Of a DNA stretch of 64,000 nt, positions 57,644-64,000 are shown one piece after another (the first letter of the stretch is position 1; every line of letters begins with the position of its first letter). This DNA is from Paraspadella gotoi (lineage: Eukaryota; Chaetognatha). Location: the NCBI GenBank assembly GCA_051294375.1, contig CM119263.1, positions 18,872,628 to 18,936,627 of the forward strand, given 5' to 3'. A model generated the notes under the pieces. That model saw only the letters and a list, made by a program, of their open reading frames with translations. It was not told the origin of the DNA and did no database searches. The translations under genes and the position numbers were made by a program.

Positions 57644-58998
57644 AAGAGAGTGAGAGTGAGTGAAACTCTCTACAACCTGGCAGCAGCGAAGTCACGTTTT
57701 AGTCGAGGCAGGAGCGAGGATCGATACAAAAACAAGTTTGAGCAAACAATGTCGTATCTGCCGACGATAATTATCGGTAATTTAATTAATTAATAATTAA
57801 TTAATTAATTAATTCAAGTTAATTAATTAATTTGATCAAAATGTTTTTTAGCTCTTTTCGTCACGAACCACGACAAAGCAATAAGGACGATGATAATAAT
57901 TCCGATAACGATTGACTTGATTGATTGGATTGATAATTAATTAATAGATAAATAAATTGATTGATTGAATAATTAATTTGATTTATTAATTAACTGATTA
58001 ATTATTGATTAATAAATAATCTTACATTTACATTTAATATAAAAAGAAAAAGAAGCATATCAATTAGTGAAACAGGTTTTTGTGTCTTTTTCCATTTAAA
58101 CTCATTTCCACTCAGAGTCAAACGATTCCATCGAAACCTTGAATTCCAGCTTAATCACACACTTTCCTACCCACATACAAAATATCAAAGTCAATCGCCC
58201 CATCCACTCAAGAGTAATTGATGTTCAAATAGTAAAATATATTTTTTTGTTTTTTCCATTAAAACTCATTTCCACTCGCACGATTCCATCAAAACTTCAT
58301 ATCCAGCTCAATCACACACTTCCCTACCCACACTACAAAATTTCATTCTAATCCAACCATCCATCACGAAGCAATTATTTTTTTTTTGCTAAGGTGGGAC
58401 AGAGGGACGGACAGACAAACGGATGGACGGACATCACTTTTTTTGCATAATTTTTTTTTCTGACATGATATAAGTGATGCCCGACAAGATTGAGGGGGCG
58501 GACCGACGGACCGACGAAAGTGGAATTATAGAGTCGGGATCTGCTGATGAGCAGATGCGACTTAATAAAACAGGAATCGATCAGGCAAATCTCGTTATTC
58601 TTGAAAGTCAGAACTCTGAGGTAAATAATGTCAAACGCGATAAACGAATTACAGAAAATAATTGTGTTGGCGTGAAAAAGAAAAGAAATGCAATTATTAA
58701 GCAATTTTTAATCAAATTCAAGAATTCAGCTCAATCTTCGTGGAGGAAAAAAAAAGCTTAAACCGCAGAACCTCAAAGAATAGAAATTTTGCACAAAGAG
58801 AAAAAAAAAAGTGAGATAGGAAAGAAAGACGCGAACCTCCCCCTTTCACTAAAAAAGTTTAAAAAAAAAAAGAAAGACGCAACTCCCCCCTTCGACACAA
58901 AAAAAAGAAAGGAAAAAAACCCGCCCAACCATTGTCGAGACAGAAAAGCAATATAAAGGGAATTGTTTTTGCTCGGCTCGCTAGAGGAATGATATTTT
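53470..58998 (+). repeat. 5.5-kb block, copy C
   Basis: Full counterpart of copy A without the ~270-bp insertion and without the 162-N gap. CT/GA tracts lie at 55575-55740, 56430-56492, 56575-56654 and 57597-57650. Confidence 0.92.
56575..56654. repeat. (CT)n tract
   Basis: About 80 bp of CT with TTCT breaks; only about 20 bp at the equivalent place in copy A (50033-50053), a clear length difference between copies. Confidence 0.9.
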
Positions 58999-59049
58999 TT
59001 TTCTTTCTTTTTTTTTTTCGACTCGACTCACCTTAACCACCCCTGCCCC

Positions 59050-59480
59050 ACTTCGGCCCTCCCATCTTACTCAAACGAGGCCGATCCACCACGGCCACCA
59101 CCCCCCCGATCTCTTTCCGAAACTAAACGACGGTCGTGCGTCGCTAACGACGCGATCACCACGGTCCCACCTTCGCGCCGGCGAGAAAAAGGCCCAATAA
59201 AACCTCCCCGTACACCGTCGCAGTCTCCGCCGTTATTTTCGATGCACTCCCCCCTCCACCCCGTCCTCTTTCCTCTTTAGGCGCAGCCACCCGGGCGCGA
59301 ACCACCGCGACGCCAATGCTTCAACCCCAAACCAGCCGCCCGCGCGATCCGCGATCGGGTTATGACAAAGTCGGCGGGCGCTTCGGGGCGCAGCGGGCGA
59401 CAACACGCCAAACTATTAAGCTGGAGTCCGGTGGGAGCCGGGGTTGGAGCCGACTGGAGCCGCCGTATAAAAACTCGATT
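59050..59480 (+). promoter_or_regulatory. CpG-rich patch with TATAAAA, candidate promoter
   Basis: CpG-rich DNA from 59090 to 59460, including GGGCGCGAACC and GCCCGCGCGATCCGCGATCG, is followed by TATAAAA at 59466-59472. The DNA then changes abruptly to T-rich. No good initiator or gene is seen downstream; a 56-codon frame begins at an ATG near 59541 (MHQPPFNIHPSFLL) but is not recognisable. Confidence 0.28.
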
Positions 59481-59819
59481 CAATCTTTTTCTCTTTTTTT
59501 TTTTAAGAATTTTCGCTGTAAGACGAAGAGGGAATCGCGAGATGCATCAACCACCATTCAATATTCATCCTTCGTTCCTCCTTCCCCCCACCCCGAGTCA
59601 CCTCTCCCACCCAACACACACCGCCGTCGGCGTTTCGTGTCTATTCAAGTTGGCGATAATCAGTGTTTATGCGTTGAATGTGAGGGTTGAAAAGAAATGT
59701 TTTTTTTCGTGAGTGGGGTGTGTGAGAATTTCAGGTACTGGGCCGGAGAGTGAGTTTATGGGTGGGTGCTAAAGATGGGGTAGGGAAGAAGGAGCTGCGT
59801 GTTAAGGCGTGGAAGAGAA

Positions 59820-59820
<1 letters not shown>

Positions 59821-59908
<88 letters not shown>
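59821..59908. repeat. (GA)n tract
   Basis: About 88 bp of GA with two AAG breaks, within polypurine DNA. Confidence 0.95.
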
Positions 59909-61233
<1,325 letters not shown>

Positions 61234-61452
61234 CCTCTTTCTCCTTATCTCTGTCAATTGAACTCGCCTTCTTCGGCGCTCCCTCTTTTTCTTTTCTTCC
61301 CTTTCTTCTTTCTTTTCTTTCCTCCTTCCTCCCTTTTCTCCTACGCTCCTCCCCTCGATCCTCTTTCCTCCTCCCTCGATCTCTTACTACGCGAAAGGTT
61401 AACGAAGTCGTAACGAAAAACCGGAAGAGGGTAAATCGGATAAGTGACACTG

Positions 61453-61730
61453 GATTTGGTTGAGAGGGGCGAAGTGATAGGTTTGGATGAGAGGGGAAAA
61501 GTTATGTAGAAGATTTGGATGAGACGAAAGAAGTGATAAAAGAATTGGATGAAACGGGAGGAAGGGATAGAAGATTTGGATGAGAAGGAGAAAGTGATAG
61601 AAAATATGGATTAGATGGAATTGATTAAAATAGTTATAATAAGAGGGACAAGTGATTCGAATGAGAGGGAGAAAGAGATAATTTGGGCGAACGGAAAGAA
61701 GTGGGAAAAGATTTGGATTAGAGTGAAGTA
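61453..61730. repeat. Degenerate ~30-bp minisatellite
   Basis: Units resemble GATTTGGATGAGAGGGAGAAAGTGATAGAA and fade toward 61730. Frames through it contain stops. Confidence 0.7.
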
Positions 61731-62254
61731 AAATTTCTTTTGGCTGAGAGGGAAGACGTTTTCAAAAACTTGGAAAAAATAGGAATGGAGTGACAATCTG
61801 CAATCTGCATTAATTTTATCAGTTATTGGAGAAGCCAAAAAAAAACTAAATTTTGGATTTATGCTTTTTTTTTATAAAATAAATACATTTTTTAATGTTG
61901 TTTGTAGCTAAAACAGTAGGTTTTAAAACTCACCTTGGCTTCGCCGGTGCCAAGCGGTTAATCGGTATTTTATTCGGCGCCAAACGTTTCGCCGAGAAAC
62001 CGGCGACTTTGCGTCGGCCGGAAACGCCGAGAGAAAAAAAAAAGAACCTAAGGACAAGATAGGGAAGTTTCCGCCCCTTCCTCTCCGCCGAATTGGAGGG
62101 CGAATCCGAGGCCACAGTCGGGGCCGAATTTAAGGCTGAATCCCCAGTTGAACTTTTCAAATGGAAAGTAAACATTAGACGGAGTGCGGGAGAAGTGAGA
62201 AACGTAAAAGGAGTCCGGGGGAAAGCGCGCTAAATCTGTTAAATCTCTCCTCTA
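61731..62254. other. Spacer without recognised gene
   Basis: A CpG-containing stretch at 61930-62150 has an open minus frame (61930-62175) with no recognisable domain. Confidence 0.4.
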
Positions 62255-62256
62255 CG

Positions 62257-62328
<72 letters not shown>
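62255..62328. repeat. (CT)n tract
   Basis: CT run of about 74 bp with one TTCT break. Confidence 0.96.
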
Positions 62329-62330
<2 letters not shown>

Positions 62331-63039
62331 ACTCTCCCCTTCCATCTCGTTTTTTTCGGAAAGGTAAGAAGTTTCCTGTGTTTTGTTGACACTCAAAATG
62401 CGTTACATTCGTTTTTCCCTTTTTCCCTTTTTCCCTTTACTAGTGAGAGAGAATTGAGCGACGGTGTCTAAAAGTAAAAGCGTGAGTGCAATGGTAGTGT
62501 TTGATTCGTAGAATCGAAGAGATCGCGCTTTTTTTTTAAATACTAACTTAATTAAATTTTAAGGTTTCCCTTGAAATTAGGAGAATTAAAGAAATTAAAA
62601 CAACGAATTTAAAAATAATCTCTTAATTTAATATATAAAAGTATTCGAGCATTGGAGTACCGTATCTGAGTATTAGAATACAAGTTACAGGTAGGGCAAT
62701 AGTGCGAAGGTGATGACAGGCTAAAGGTTGTGGGTAGGTTTGGGTGGTTTAGGTGATTGACAAGTCGGTGGTCGCTCGTCTTGTCGAGTCTAGTTTCGAT
62801 GAAAGGCCGCAGCGCCGCCCAGCGGGGAAAAGAGGGCGAGAGTGACGTTGACGTCGAAATTACGCTGGAATGACGAAGAGGACGACGACGTCTACGACGA
62901 CGTCTACGACGACGAGGAAGTCGACGACTCAACTTGGACTCAAACGAAGATTGAGGTGACAAAATGTGAAAGAGAGAATTTCTTGTGACGACCGGGCGAC
63001 AAACTCGGGAGGGCTGGCTCACGTGAAGGCTTTCTGGGG
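62329..63039. other. Spacer with GAC/TCTACGACGACG repeat
   Basis: AT-rich DNA, then a GACGACGTCTACGACGACG array at 62880-62930. Minus frames through it are Arg-rich shadows. Confidence 0.45.
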
Positions 63040-63967
63040 TGAGAGAGGATTTTGATTTTTTGTGTTAAATGAATGTTTTTTTTTTTCGCATTTCTTTGTG
63101 TTTTACTTTTATATCCACGCTGCGGAAAAACTAACAGGTAAGCTTATAATTTTAAATAACCTCAGACGCACGAACAAGTATCTATTAGTCTCAATACAAA
63201 AACAGAGGCCTTTTAGGTAACGGGTTTTACAGATGAGTAGGGAAAAGCCCGGGGGCCGGCCGCTCTTCGGCGATTGTCCTTTTTGAAGCTCGGATGTCCT
63301 CGGTATGTGTCTCCTTTTCGTTCCCTTGCCCCGAGTTCAGAAGGAAAACAGAGAAAACAAGGGAAAACAACAGTGGAACCAGAGGGACTAATTATGAAAT
63401 CGATCGTTCTTTTACCGCGCTAACAATTTCAGAGAGAAAAGTGAGAGAGAGAGTGAGTGAGAAGAGAGAGAGCGAAAACGCACTTGAGCCAGAAAGGGCA
63501 GAGAGCGAGAGACAGTGACAGGATCCCGTTTGTTTTTTCGCCTGAATTGAAAATAGCCGATTCTTTTTTTTTCTTCAGCTCGGGATTTCATAATGCATAA
63601 TTGTGCTGGTTCATTGTCCAACGACGCGAAGGAAAAAAAGGGAAACTGGCGGGGACCGGAAACGACGGCCGGTCGCGGTCGGCGTGGATAGGCGTCCGTC
63701 GGCGTTGTCGGGAATTTTCCTTCTCACAGATCTCATTAAAACAGCTGGTCGAGCGAAGAGGTTGATGTTGTTGTTGTTGGTTGCTAGTTGTTGTTATTTT
63801 TGTTTCTCATCACTGATGCTTCGATTACGCAAAGGAATGAAAGATAATTGTCATGTTTATGTACAACGTCGTTGGAATATAAAAAAAAAACGCGGATAAT
63901 GGGATTACTTTAGAGAGAGACAAAGAGAGACAAAGAGAGAAGAGAGAGGAGAGAGAAGGAGAGAGAG

Positions 63968-64000
<33 letters not shown>
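63040..64000 (+). repeat. 5.5-kb block, partial copy D (continues past window)
   Basis: Matches 48150-49110 and 54700-55640: the ACGCTGCGGAAAA(CT)AACAGGTAAGCT segment, the GGCCGGCCGCTC segment and the GA tract at the end. The left boundary is abrupt. Many one- and two-base indels separate it from copies A and C. Confidence 0.88.

Overview
This is a eukaryotic, AT-leaning window, most likely from an arthropod. It has split exons with GT/AG borders, very many long (CT)n/(GA)n tracts, tetranucleotide arrays and large non-coding spacers. There are no bacterial-style operons. One gene is clearly recognisable: a minus-strand, nine-exon, 5'-partial gene for a Musashi-family RNA-binding protein (35910-44055). 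It has a long Ser/Thr/Ala/Pro N-terminal arm, two RRMs (RNP motifs IFVGGL/RGFGFVTF and IFVGGI/RGFGFVTF) and a Gly/Pro/Ala-rich tail ending in alanine runs.

Layout. 1-11500: a giant inverted repeat of about 5.6 kb per arm around a 25-N gap. 10590-18513: a direct repeat of about 3.4 kb in two copies, again with a 25-N gap. 18514-35000: non-coding DNA with microsatellites, several minisatellites, CpG-rich patches and a few weak open frames. 33640-34080: a CpG-rich patch carrying four CACGTG E-boxes, three of them on a 26-bp period. 35815-40560: the last four Musashi exons, present twice with N10 and N25 gaps between the copies. 40566-44055: the RRM and N-terminal exons. 44056-46700: spacer with an AT-rich block and one 146-codon unknown frame. 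46700-58998: a 5.5-kb block in two full copies plus one partial copy. 59000-63040: spacer with a CpG-rich TATA-containing patch and simple repeats. 63040-64000: a third copy of part of the 5.5-kb block, running off the window.

Much of the large-scale repetition probably reflects assembly: noisy long reads, haplotypes kept as tandem copies, and gap filling. The gaps are exactly 10 or 25 N, copies differ mainly by 1-base indels, and a 162-N gap in one copy corresponds to about 37 bp in another. Some differences look biological. In particular, a segment of about 270 bp is present in one copy of the 5.5-kb block and absent from the other, and its first ~90 bp recurs at 19503; it behaves like a small mobile element. 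I see no tRNA, rRNA, CRISPR or complete transposase, and no set of genes forming a new system.
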